Of a DNA stretch of 64,000 nt, positions 1 through 6,875 are shown piece by piece. Under the pieces are notes generated by a model that had not been told where the DNA came from, ran no database searches, and worked only from the letters and a program-made list of their open reading frames with translations. The number at the start of each line of letters is the position of its first letter. Positions within the stretch are counted from its first letter, which is position 1. Source of the stretch: Celeribacter marinus (GTDB lineage Bacteria; Pseudomonadota; Alphaproteobacteria; Rhodobacterales; Rhodobacteraceae). Location: the NCBI RefSeq assembly GCF_001308265.1, contig NZ_CP012023.1, positions 1,998,932 to 2,062,931 of the forward strand, in the 5' to 3' direction. The position numbers and the translations under genes are program-made.

Positions 1-1
1 T

Positions 2-559
2 CGCGGCAAATCTGTGCGCCCGACCCGGTCCAAGCTTCAAAAGGTTGCAGATGTTTTGAAGGTTGATGTGGATTGGCTGATAGACGGGTATGGCACGGTC
101 GAGGGCGAAGAGCCTAAGATATATTCTCCAGATACGACATTTGTCGGCATCCGAGGCGTTCAGGCGAAAGCCTCAGCGGGTGGCGGCGTGGTCGTGCATG
201 CCGAGGATGAGCAAGCGAGCAAGCTGTATCACTTTCGGCAATCCTGGATCGAAGATGAGCTACAGGCGAGCGCAAACAACCTGCGAGTTCTGAGCATAAC
301 TGGGGACAGCATGATCCCCACTTTGCATGATGGCGATACGATCCTTGTAGATATGGGACGTAAGTCTCCCTACCCACCAGGTCTTTTCGTATTGCACGAC
401 GGTATGGGGCTTATGGCGAAGCGTATTGAACATGTTCCGTCTAGCGAGCCTCCGCGAATTCGCGTGACCTCTGACAATCCCAACTATTCACCCTACGAAT
501 GCCTCCTCGACGAGGTTAATATTGTGGGCCGAATTAGGTGGTATGGTCGATGCCTTTAA
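2..559 (+). CDS. S24-family (LexA/CI-like) phage-type repressor, 5' end cut by window
   Basis: This is the C-terminal part of a transcriptional repressor with a self-cleaving S24 peptidase domain. The reading frame is open to the window edge and begins inside a helix-turn-helix region (KLQKVADVLKVDVDWL), so the true start lies outside. Counting from the GTG at 14, the catalytic serine is S99 in GDSM and the general-base lysine is K136 in MAKRIE; an Ala-Gly pair at 55-56 is a plausible self-cleavage site. Family knowledge: such proteins repress mobile-element genes until RecA triggers cleavage. It sits upstream of a recombinase module on the same strand, which suggests, but does not prove, that it controls that element. 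Confidence 0.85.
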   Translation, partial: RGKSVRPTRSKLQKVADVLKVDVDWLIDGYGTVEGEEPKIYSPDTTFVGIRGVQAKASAGGGVVVHAEDEQASKLYHFRQSWIEDELQASANNLRVLSITGDSMIPTLHDGDTILVDMGRKSPYPPGLFVLHDGMGLMAKRIEHVPSSEPPRIRVTSDNPNYSPYECLLDEVNIVGRIRWYGRCL

Positions 560-671
560 GATGGCACACACACGAGATGCCACAAACCGACATAGACCGC
601 CAAGCTTATGATTTGGCTTGCAAACACTCCTTTTGATCGTCTTTTTGGAATCAAACCTGAGGAGGCTTTCA

Positions 672-899
672 ATGAACATTGCGCCACATGACAGGGTCTC
701 GGGCCCTAACCCCCTGCACCCCGACAAGATGACGGCACATGAACGCCGCACTGAGCTCTATGGTCTGCTCGCCAAGGCCGTAGAGCGCCTAAAGGACCGT
801 GGTCGCCACGAACTATCCCAGAATACTCAAGAATGTTCGCTACACTTCCCGCGCAAACAGAGCGGTACTGCCCCTCCAACTCAAAGGAGATCCGCATGA
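672..899 (+). CDS. Small unknown protein of a serine-recombinase module
   Basis: A 75-residue hydrophilic protein of unknown function. I chose the ATG at 672 because GAGGAGG precedes it at the correct distance; an upstream in-frame start at 618 has no comparable site. It overlaps the next gene by four bases (ATGA), so it is translationally coupled to the DUF2924 gene. No domain is recognised; the central part (AHERRTELYGLLAKAVERLK) looks helical. Its position before DUF2924 and a large serine recombinase suggests a role in that module, but the function is unknown. Confidence 0.6.
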   Translation: MNIAPHDRVSGPNPLHPDKMTAHERRTELYGLLAKAVERLKDRGRHELSQNTQECSLHFPRKQSGTAPPTQRRSA

Positions 900-1351
900 C
901 CACATACGAACCCATATTGGCGCGCCTGGCCGAACTTAAGGCGATGTCCGTGAAAGACCTGAAAGCTGAGTGGCAGCAGTTGTTTGACGCCCCTGCCCCA
1001 AACAATAGCCGCGGCTTTCTCGAGGGCCGTCTGGCCTACCGCATTCAGGAGCTGGCCTATGGCGGCCCCGACAAGCAGACGCGGCGCATGCTCGATCTAC
1101 TCGCTGACGAGGTCGAGGGAACGCTGACGCGCAAGTCGCAAATTGCTGATCCCCGTAACCCTGTGGTAGGCACAAGGCTCATCCGCGAGTGGGATGGCGT
1201 CGCCCACACGGTCACCGTTCTTAAGGACGGCTTTGACTGGGACGGCCGGCGCTACAAGTCACTGTCTGCGGTGGCGCGGGCCATCACTGGAACCCGTTGG
1301 AACGGTTATCGCTTTTTTGGACTACGAGAGCGCAAGCGGGGTGACGCATGA
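896..1351 (+). CDS. DUF2924 domain protein
   Basis: A 151-residue protein of the DUF2924 family. The ATG at 896 follows AAAGGAGA and overlaps the stop of the preceding gene; its own stop overlaps the recombinase start (ATGA at 1348-1351). Features seen are the early LKAMSVKDLKAEWQQLF, then GFLEGRLAYRIQELAYG, and a late basic and aromatic part (GTRWNGYRFFGLRERKRG). DUF2924 genes are commonly found directly before serine recombinases in alphaproteobacteria. The basic C-terminus would suit nucleic-acid binding, but this is inference; no activity is established that I know of. Confidence 0.85.
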   Translation: MTTYEPILARLAELKAMSVKDLKAEWQQLFDAPAPNNSRGFLEGRLAYRIQELAYGGPDKQTRRMLDLLADEVEGTLTRKSQIADPRNPVVGTRLIREWDGVAHTVTVLKDGFDWDGRRYKSLSAVARAITGTRWNGYRFFGLRERKRGDA

Positions 1352-2670
1352 AGGATGTGTACACCAAACCCGCCCGCCGCTTGCGCTGCGCCATTTATAC
1401 CCGAAAATCGAGTGAAGAGGGCCTCGAGCAGGAATTCAACTCGCTGCACGCTCAGCGCGAGTCGTGCGAAGCCTATATCGCCAGTCAGAAATCCGAGGGC
1501 TGGGCGTTGGTGCGCGACCAATATGATGACGGCGGCATATCGGGTGGCACCTTAGAGCGCCCTGCCCTAAAGCAACTACTGGCCGATATTGAAGATGGGT
1601 TGGTTGACGTGGTTGTCGTTTACAAGATCGACCGTCTCAGCCGCTCGCTCATGGACTTTTCCAAGCTGGTTGAAGTGTTCGACCGCAATGGCGTCACCTT
1701 TGTGTCGGTAACGCAGTCGTTCAATACCACCACGTCCATGGGGCGGCTCACGCTGAACATCTTGTTATCGTTTGCACAGTTCGAACGTGAGGTTACGGCC
1801 GAGAGAATCCGCGACAAGGTAAAGGCATCGCGCATGAAGGGCATGTGGATGGGTGGCTATGTGCCACTCGGCTACGATGTCGTCGACCGCAAGTTGGTGG
1901 TAAACGAAGAGGAAGCAGCCAAGGTCCGAATGGTTTTTGAACGTTTTGTAGAGGTAGGCTCTGCCACCGTCCTGGCTCGTGAATTGCGAGCCGACGGCTT
2001 CCGCAACAAGCAAGGTACGCTGGTCGATAAGAGCTACGTCTACCGCCTGCTGAACAACCGCGCGTACCGCGGCAAGGCCATGCACAAAGGCACAGCATAT
2101 CCAGGCGAGCATGACGCAATCATCGATGCAAGGCTTTGGGCGCAGGCCCATGACATACTGAGCGAAAGCCCACGCAAGCGAGCCAACAACAGCCGGAGCC
2201 AAACGCCCGCTCTGCTCAAGGGGATTCTCTTCACCGCCACCGGAGTGGCGATGACACCGTCCAGCACCAAGAAGGGCACCCGGCGGTATCGGTATTACGT
2301 GTCGATGGATCTTCTGAAGAACCGCGAGACGCCTGAGGACGGCATCCCACGACGCTTGCCAGCCGATACAGCCGAGGGCGCCGTCATTACCGAAATCCGC
2401 CGTGTTCTGCGCACCCCCGAAACCACAGCGCAGGTTATCGCCAAATTAGACAGGGATGATATTCCGGAGACAGATGCCATTGCCGCCTTACAGCAGTTTC
2501 CACAGCTTTGGGACCAACTGTTTCCAGGCGAACAGGCCCGCATTATCAAGCTTTTGGTGCACCGCGTCACCGTTACGGCCGAAGGATTGATAATCGACTT
2601 TCGCACTGACAGCATCGCCGGCGTCATGCGAGAGATGATGACACCACGCCGTGTTGAGGCTGCGGAATAA
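1348..2670 (+). CDS. Large serine recombinase (resolvase/invertase family)
   Basis: A 440-residue site-specific recombinase. The N-terminal resolvase domain (about 11-160) holds the nucleophile S21 in YTRKS, and the conserved arginines appear in YKIDRLSRS. The recombinase domain follows (about 170-270), starting at GYVPLGYDV. The region that in many relatives forms a zinc ribbon (LLKGILFTATGVAMTP, about residues 290-320) has no cysteine; indeed there is none anywhere in the C-terminal half. It is short compared with phage integrases of this type. It is coupled by overlap to DUF2924 upstream and to an HTH gene downstream (TAATG). It probably moves or rearranges the surrounding element; its target sites are not evident. 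Confidence 0.93.
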   Translation: MKDVYTKPARRLRCAIYTRKSSEEGLEQEFNSLHAQRESCEAYIASQKSEGWALVRDQYDDGGISGGTLERPALKQLLADIEDGLVDVVVVYKIDRLSRSLMDFSKLVEVFDRNGVTFVSVTQSFNTTTSMGRLTLNILLSFAQFEREVTAERIRDKVKASRMKGMWMGGYVPLGYDVVDRKLVVNEEEAAKVRMVFERFVEVGSATVLARELRADGFRNKQGTLVDKSYVYRLLNNRAYRGKAMHKGTAYPGEHDAIIDARLWAQAHDILSESPRKRANNSRSQTPALLKGILFTATGVAMTPSSTKKGTRRYRYYVSMDLLKNRETPEDGIPRRLPADTAEGAVITEIRRVLRTPETTAQVIAKLDRDDIPETDAIAALQQFPQLWDQLFPGEQARIIKLLVHRVTVTAEGLIIDFRTDSIAGVMREMMTPRRVEAAE

Positions 2671-3068
2671 TGGCCGCGTCCGATACAATTCAGATATTCG
2701 TGCCGCTCAAAGTGCGCAAGAAAAACGGGCGACCGAAGATCTTGGCACCTGCGGACTACAGGACGAGCGAGGATCAAGTCCAAGACCCGCATGTCCTGCG
2801 CGCAATTGGCCGCGCCTGGGCCTGGCGGCGGCGCATGGAGGCCGGCGAGTTCGGGACAGTGCGCGATCTCGCAATCGCTGTAGACCTGGCCGAACGCCAT
2901 GTCAGCAGGCAGTTGCGGTTGGCTTATCTTGCGCCTGAGGTGCTCAAGCGGTTGATTTACAAGCGCGAAGTCACTGCTGCAACACTTATACGGATCACAG
3001 AATGCGCAGCCCTGCCATGGGGTGAACAGGCTCGGGTTGTGTTTGGCGCTGCCGCCCGCGGGGCATGA
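2670..3068 (+). CDS. HTH protein coupled to the recombinase
   Basis: A 132-residue basic protein whose ATG overlaps the recombinase stop codon (TAATG at 2668-2672). A likely helix-turn-helix lies at about residues 60-95 (GTVRDLAIAVDLAERHVSRQ), followed by LRLAYLAPEVL, a pattern also seen in the HTH of ParB-like and recombinase-linked proteins. The N-terminus (IQIFVPLKVRKKNGRPK) is typical of small proteins encoded after serine recombinases in alphaproteobacteria. It may be a DNA-binding accessory or directionality factor; that is inference from position and fold. Confidence 0.7.
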   Translation: MAASDTIQIFVPLKVRKKNGRPKILAPADYRTSEDQVQDPHVLRAIGRAWAWRRRMEAGEFGTVRDLAIAVDLAERHVSRQLRLAYLAPEVLKRLIYKREVTAATLIRITECAALPWGEQARVVFGAAARGA

Positions 3069-3208
3069 ACAGCACAATAAGCCCTGCACGGCCCGAGATC
3101 CCAACACACGGCCTTCTCTAAAACGGCCACTGGGGAATGGTGCCGCATATACAGACAGCACGATAGACAAGGAGGAAAGCGCAAATCGTCTCGGGTGATA
3201 AATAATGT

Positions 3209-3232
3209 AGCGCCCGTCAAAAAGCGGGCGCT
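3209..3232. repeat. GC-rich hairpin after the recombinase module
   Basis: An 8-bp perfect stem, AGCGCCCG at 3209-3216 and CGGGCGCT at 3225-3232, with an 8-base loop. It lies about 140 bases after the HTH gene. There is no run of T after it on the plus strand, so it is at best a weak terminator; it could also be a protein-binding palindrome. Confidence 0.35.
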
Positions 3233-3471
3233 CATACCGTGAAAATGAGTGCGCGACAGATGGTTTGATTAAAGTGCTACTTCAGGCGAAGTCATATCGG
3301 AAGACACCTGTACGGCCTGCAACTTGATCAGCATGATCGCGATAGGAGCTTTCGCAACTATCAGTTTGTCGATCATCACAATGGTCGTCGGCATGCCGGT
3401 GATGATGATCAACGTGATCAATGGCACAATAGCTTTGACGCTCAGCGTGGCTAGTTGGGCATCAAGTCAAC

Positions 3472-3510
3472 TTCCGTCTTTCGCGCAAATGATATACGCG
3501 AAAGACGGAA
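3472..3510. promoter_or_regulatory. Perfect 14-bp inverted repeat, probable operator 1
   Basis: TTCCGTCTTTCGCG at 3472-3485 is an exact reverse complement of CGCGAAAGACGGAA at 3497-3510, with an 11-base spacer. It lies just upstream of a perfect -35 hexamer. The right arm, with flanking bases, recurs once more next to the start codon of the gene at 3575. AbiEi-type antitoxins are known to autoregulate by binding inverted repeats, so this is a good candidate operator for the protein encoded downstream. Confidence 0.75.
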
Positions 3511-3514
3511 AATC

Positions 3515-3573
3515 TTGACAAACTATGTGAACAATTCCAAACTTCACGTACATTAAATACGTGAAAGACGGAA
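3515..3573 (+). promoter_or_regulatory. Probable promoter and operator 2 of the HipA-like gene
   Basis: A consensus -35 (TTGACA, 3515-3520) lies four bases after the first inverted repeat; the -10 is not obvious. A second inverted repeat, TTCACGTA at 3543-3550 and TACGTGAA at 3558-3565, follows. A 19-base stretch starting at 3558 matches that starting at 3495 at all but one position (unit GAAAGACGGAAAAT), giving two direct copies 63 bases apart plus the inverted copy at 3472. The second copy runs directly into the ATG at 3575. Confidence 0.55.
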
Positions 3574-3574
3574 A

Positions 3575-5410
3575 ATGCTCTATCTTATTGGTGAGAATCT
3601 GAACAGCGACCGCGCACACTACCTTGCCGAAAAAGGCCGGATCGTGCAGCTTATGCGGGGTATCTATGCCGATGCCACCGAGGATGTCGATGCCATCGTG
3701 CTGCGGCACGCAGTACGCATCGCCAATTATCTCTATCCGCGAGCTTATCTGTCCGCCGCCAGCGCCGTACTGCTCGCACCAACGCGGGATGGCCGATTGT
3801 TCATTAGTGGACCGCGCTCACAGCGCAAACGGATCAGGACACTGGAGATCATCCAGAATATCGCGCCAGCCCACCCCTCGACCTCACCTGCGCTAATCGC
3901 GGACGGGCTGGGTGAGTTCCGGATTGATGTTTCTTCGCTACGGCAACGTTGTCTCGAAGCCTTTCGTCTGCGCAGCGAACATGCTGCCTCCATTAATGAA
4001 GAGATGCGCGCTTCACTCGCAGCGCGCTTGATCGAAGAATATGGTGACCCTAAAAGCGCTGCCGATGCGCTCTGGGCGCTTGCACGTGAAAATGAATGGT
4101 ATCGCGAGGGCGAGCAAGCTGAGCGCTACCTACTGAAATCACCGTCTCTCATTGAAACGCGAAATGAAGCAGCGCTCAGCTTTACGGTGGCATGGCACGG
4201 CCAGCCGATCGGTGAGCTACGTCATGACGGCTTTGAATGGCGGTGGGTAGCAGAAAAGAACTTCAATCTATCATTGGTACAGCAGCGTACGCCCGGTAAA
4301 CTGCCTGCCTTCATTCTCTCACTCTTGCCTGAAGGCTGGTTGGAGCGCGTACTTAAGGAGAGTGATGAGCGCGCCCTGCTTCGTTCCGGAAAGCGCTATA
4401 TGTCGAACATCACGATCAGCTCTGATCCTGCCGAAATCGCAGCGCTGCCGACAGACCGGCTCTCAACACGCCTAAGTGAATTCAGCACCAAAGGCGTATT
4501 TATCGGGCGCTATGAAGGGCCGACGCGCGGAGATATTGAGAACAGTTTTGAAGAAAACCTAGCGCGCTTGTTTGCAAACTCGCAGACACCGCGCTTGTCA
4601 GGCGTGCAGATCAAGGCTCCGATGTTTCTAGATCAAAAGGGACGCCTTGTTCCCAGCACAATAGAGCCCTTCACGCATATACTAAAACCTGCTGGCACAA
4701 GCGGATTTCAGGCCCTGCCGATTATCGAATATTTGTCGATGACCTTGGGGCAGGCTGCCGGCCTTGAAACCCCAGCCATCGCATTAATCGGAATGCCGGA
4801 CGGAATGCCGCCGGCGTTGATTGTGGAACGCTTTGATATTCGTAGGGATACCGATGATCACAGCTATATTGCGCTCGAAGACATCTGCTCTGTTCTTGAT
4901 TTGCCGCCGGAAGCTAAATATGGCAGCACGATCGAGCGTATCGCGCGCGCAGTGCGCCCGCTTTCCACCGCAATCGAGGAAGACCTGACGATCATATTGC
5001 GGCGCGCGCTGTTTGCTTGGCTAATTGCCGATGGTGACATGCACCTTAAAAATCTCGCATTGCTTAAGATAGCCGCGCCAGGAACAGACACGTTTGCGAG
5101 CGTGAGGATGGCCCCGCTCTATGATGCGGTAACGACTCGCGTATTTCCGAGGCTGGAGCATGATCGCATGGCGCTCAAGCTAGACGGCAAAGATGACCGC
5201 TTGCGCCGCGCCGATTTTCTACGCCTCGCAGCCACCACCGGGATACCAGCACGTGCTGCCAATAACGCTATGGATGAGCTGATCAAGAGATTTTCCACCG
5301 GGCTCGATCAGATCATCGTACCAAATGTACCTAATCTTGAAGTGGAGATGATGGTCAAGGCGGAACAGATGCTGGAGTTGTGCCGCGAGCGGCTTTCGGC
5401 TTGGCACTAA
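3575..5410 (+). CDS. HipA-like kinase fused to an N-terminal AbiEi-like antitoxin domain
   Basis: A 611-residue protein. The C-terminal two thirds is a HipA-type Ser/Thr kinase: ATP-loop SGVQIK (342-347), THILKP (367-371), ALIVERFD (414-421), catalytic DMHLKN with D488 and N493, and metal-binding D517 in PLYD. All key residues are present. The first ~130 residues resemble AbiEi antitoxin/winged-helix proteins (LAEKGRIVQLMRGIYAD, then YLSAASAVLL). HipA kinases are usually neutralised by a separate HipB; none is adjacent, so antitoxin and toxin appear to be in one chain. The ATG at 3575 is used because TAA lies in frame at 3554; there is no good ribosome-binding site. The domain assignment of the N-terminus is by eye. 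Confidence 0.82.
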   Translation: MLYLIGENLNSDRAHYLAEKGRIVQLMRGIYADATEDVDAIVLRHAVRIANYLYPRAYLSAASAVLLAPTRDGRLFISGPRSQRKRIRTLEIIQNIAPAHPSTSPALIADGLGEFRIDVSSLRQRCLEAFRLRSEHAASINEEMRASLAARLIEEYGDPKSAADALWALARENEWYREGEQAERYLLKSPSLIETRNEAALSFTVAWHGQPIGELRHDGFEWRWVAEKNFNLSLVQQRTPGKLPAFILSLLPEGWLERVLKESDERALLRSGKRYMSNITISSDPAEIAALPTDRLSTRLSEFSTKGVFIGRYEGPTRGDIENSFEENLARLFANSQTPRLSGVQIKAPMFLDQKGRLVPSTIEPFTHILKPAGTSGFQALPIIEYLSMTLGQAAGLETPAIALIGMPDGMPPALIVERFDIRRDTDDHSYIALEDICSVLDLPPEAKYGSTIERIARAVRPLSTAIEEDLTIILRRALFAWLIADGDMHLKNLALLKIAAPGTDTFASVRMAPLYDAVTTRVFPRLEHDRMALKLDGKDDRLRRADFLRLAATTGIPARAANNAMDELIKRFSTGLDQIIVPNVPNLEVEMMVKAEQMLELCRERLSAWH

Positions 5411-5957
5411 GTCATTCACATGCCACATCGCAAGAATGGTGTCCGTGGCACTGTAGTCCACAGGTCCGCTCTGTAGAAATCGCATCGCAGGACCTGATGG
5501 CATGGTCAGGATCCGTGGGCCGCCGGGAAAGGCGAAAACTACGACTTAGGATCGCTACTTTGCAAACTAGGTTTTCTATCAATAACACCCGGTCGGGCTC
5601 TCACGGTAACTGACCGCTTTAACTAAATGATGCGGATGAAATGCCACGGTGCTGTGAGGCGCTGCCCCGCAAAAATCGACCATCCTACACCCGTTCTTCG
5701 TATTCGTATTAAATTAAGGTACCAGCCGCTCTTTCCAAAAATGCACGCGGCTAAAACACCAAAGAACTGAAATTGCTATACTTTTTAAAACGGCTTTTCA
5801 GATCACTAGCGCGGTCGGTTAGAGACAAAGCGGCTTCAGAGACCAATGTTGCGCATTAAGCCAGTCTACGAAGGGCGGCAGCTCCAGCTAAACCCCTTTG
5901 AAACCAAAAGAAAAAAGGCCCTCACTGGGGCCTCGTCTCGGGTTCGCGAATGGTATG
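5411..5957. other. Non-coding gap between HipA-like gene and tRNA-Ser
   Basis: About 550 bases with no supported gene. It is more AT-rich than its surroundings, especially 5700-5810. The only recognisable element is the tRNA terminator at 5905-5933. Given the accessory genes on one side and a tRNA 3' end on the other, it may contain the edge of an integrated element. I saw no copy of the tRNA 3' end here. Confidence 0.5.
5905..5933 (-). terminator. Rho-independent terminator of tRNA-Ser
   Basis: Read on the minus strand, AGGCCC and GGGCCT form a 6-bp stem with a 6-base loop, followed by a T-rich run (plus-strand A-run at 5911-5916 and beyond). It lies about 25 bases after the tRNA 3' end. 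Confidence 0.75.
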
Positions 5958-6047
5958 TGGCGGACAGACAGGGATTCGAACCCTGGAGACGGTCTCCCGC
6001 CTACACACTTTCCAGGCGTGCGCCTTCGACCACTCGGCCACCTGTCC
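5958..6047 (-). tRNA. tRNA-Ser (anticodon GGA)
   Basis: A 90-base class II tRNA. On the minus strand the acceptor strands GGACAGG and TCTGTCC pair, the D-arm begins TGGCCGAGTGG, the anticodon loop CTGGAAA gives GGA, a long variable arm (GGGAGACCGTCTCC region) follows, and the T-arm is CAGGG-TTCGAAT-CCCTG. Discriminator G and an encoded CCA end it at 5958. It reads UCC/UCU serine codons. Its 3' end faces the accessory segment. Confidence 0.96.
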
Positions 6048-6155
6048 GTGGGGCGTCTATATTTGAGAAAGCGCGGGGTGCGCAACCCTCTGTTTGCGGT
6101 TTTTTGTAGTTTTTTGAGTGCGGCGGAATTTGCGGCTTTGATTGCCCCAAACCAC

Positions 6156-6875
6156 TCAATCGAGGTGGAGTGTGACACGCCTGTTTTGGCGGCCTTTCTT
6201 TTCGATTTTACCCAGTCGCACACGGCCAATTTCGGACGTGCGTGCCACGTGGGTGCCGCCGCAGGGCTGTAAATCCACTTGATCCGCGCCTGCACCAATC
6301 CGCACGAGGCGCACGCGCCCCTGCCCCATTGGCGGCATCACAGACATGGTTTTCACAAGGGACGGATCCGCCAAAAGCGCCTCATCCGTAATCCAATCCT
6401 CACTCACAGTAAGATCGCGTTCGATCAGCGCATTGAGCTGATCCTCGATGGCTTGCTTGTCCTCGGGCGGCTCGGCCATGTCGAAATCCAACCGACCTTT
6501 GTCAGAACCGATGGAGCCACCCGACACGGGCAGCGCAATCACAACGGACAACAGATGCAGCGCGGTGTGAACCCGCATGTGGCGATGTCGCAGGGTCCAA
6601 TCGAGGCGTTGGGTGACACGGGTGCCAATGGGCGGCAAGCTGTCGGGCGCTGCGGGAATGAGGATGATCGCGCCCGCGTCTCCCTTGATGGCCGTGGCAA
6701 TCGCGATTGCGCCGCCGTCCCATTCCAATCGCCCGCTGTCCCCCGGCTGACCACCGCCCGTGGGGTAGAACACGGATGCGTCACAGATAATCCCGCCTTC
6801 AGGAGTTAGGCCGATGACACGCGCCTCACAATCGGCCTGATAGGCATCGTCACGAAAAAGCGGGGTGGAGGTCAT
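6156..6875 (-). CDS. Alanyl-tRNA editing protein (AlaX family)
   Basis: A 239-residue free-standing editing domain related to that of alanyl-tRNA synthetase; it removes serine (or glycine) wrongly attached to tRNA-Ala. The N-terminal glycine-rich TGGGQPGD (39-46) marks the longer AlaX type. Zinc/catalytic motifs are HTALH (H103, H107) and CGGTH (C205, H209), all intact. Its start overlaps the end of the mscS-type gene by four bases, placing it last in a cysK-mscS-alaX operon. The pairing with amino-acid metabolism genes is not obviously functional. Confidence 0.92.
   Translation of the reverse strand: MTSTPLFRDDAYQADCEARVIGLTPEGGIICDASVFYPTGGGQPGDSGRLEWDGGAIAIATAIKGDAGAIILIPAAPDSLPPIGTRVTQRLDWTLRHRHMRVHTALHLLSVVIALPVSGGSIGSDKGRLDFDMAEPPEDKQAIEDQLNALIERDLTVSEDWITDEALLADPSLVKTMSVMPPMGQGRVRLVRIGAGADQVDLQPCGGTHVARTSEIGRVRLGKIEKKGRQNRRVTLHLD

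Larger units (their letters stand above)
3069..3574. other. Non-coding gap between recombinase module and HipA-like gene
   Basis: No convincing gene is seen in about 500 bases. The gap holds a GC-rich hairpin at 3209-3232, five GATC sites between 3326 and 3419, and the operator/promoter region of the next gene from 3472. An open frame at about 3333-3518 would encode a very hydrophobic peptide, but it has no ribosome-binding site and runs through the inverted repeat. Confidence 0.6.

Noticed and set aside
2295..3170. 291-residue minus-strand frame opposite the recombinase and HTH genes
   Set aside because: No conserved features, and it runs across two real plus-strand genes.
3209..3232. Hairpin after the recombinase module as a strong terminator
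   Set aside because: The stem is good but no T-run follows on the plus strand; listed only as a repeat.
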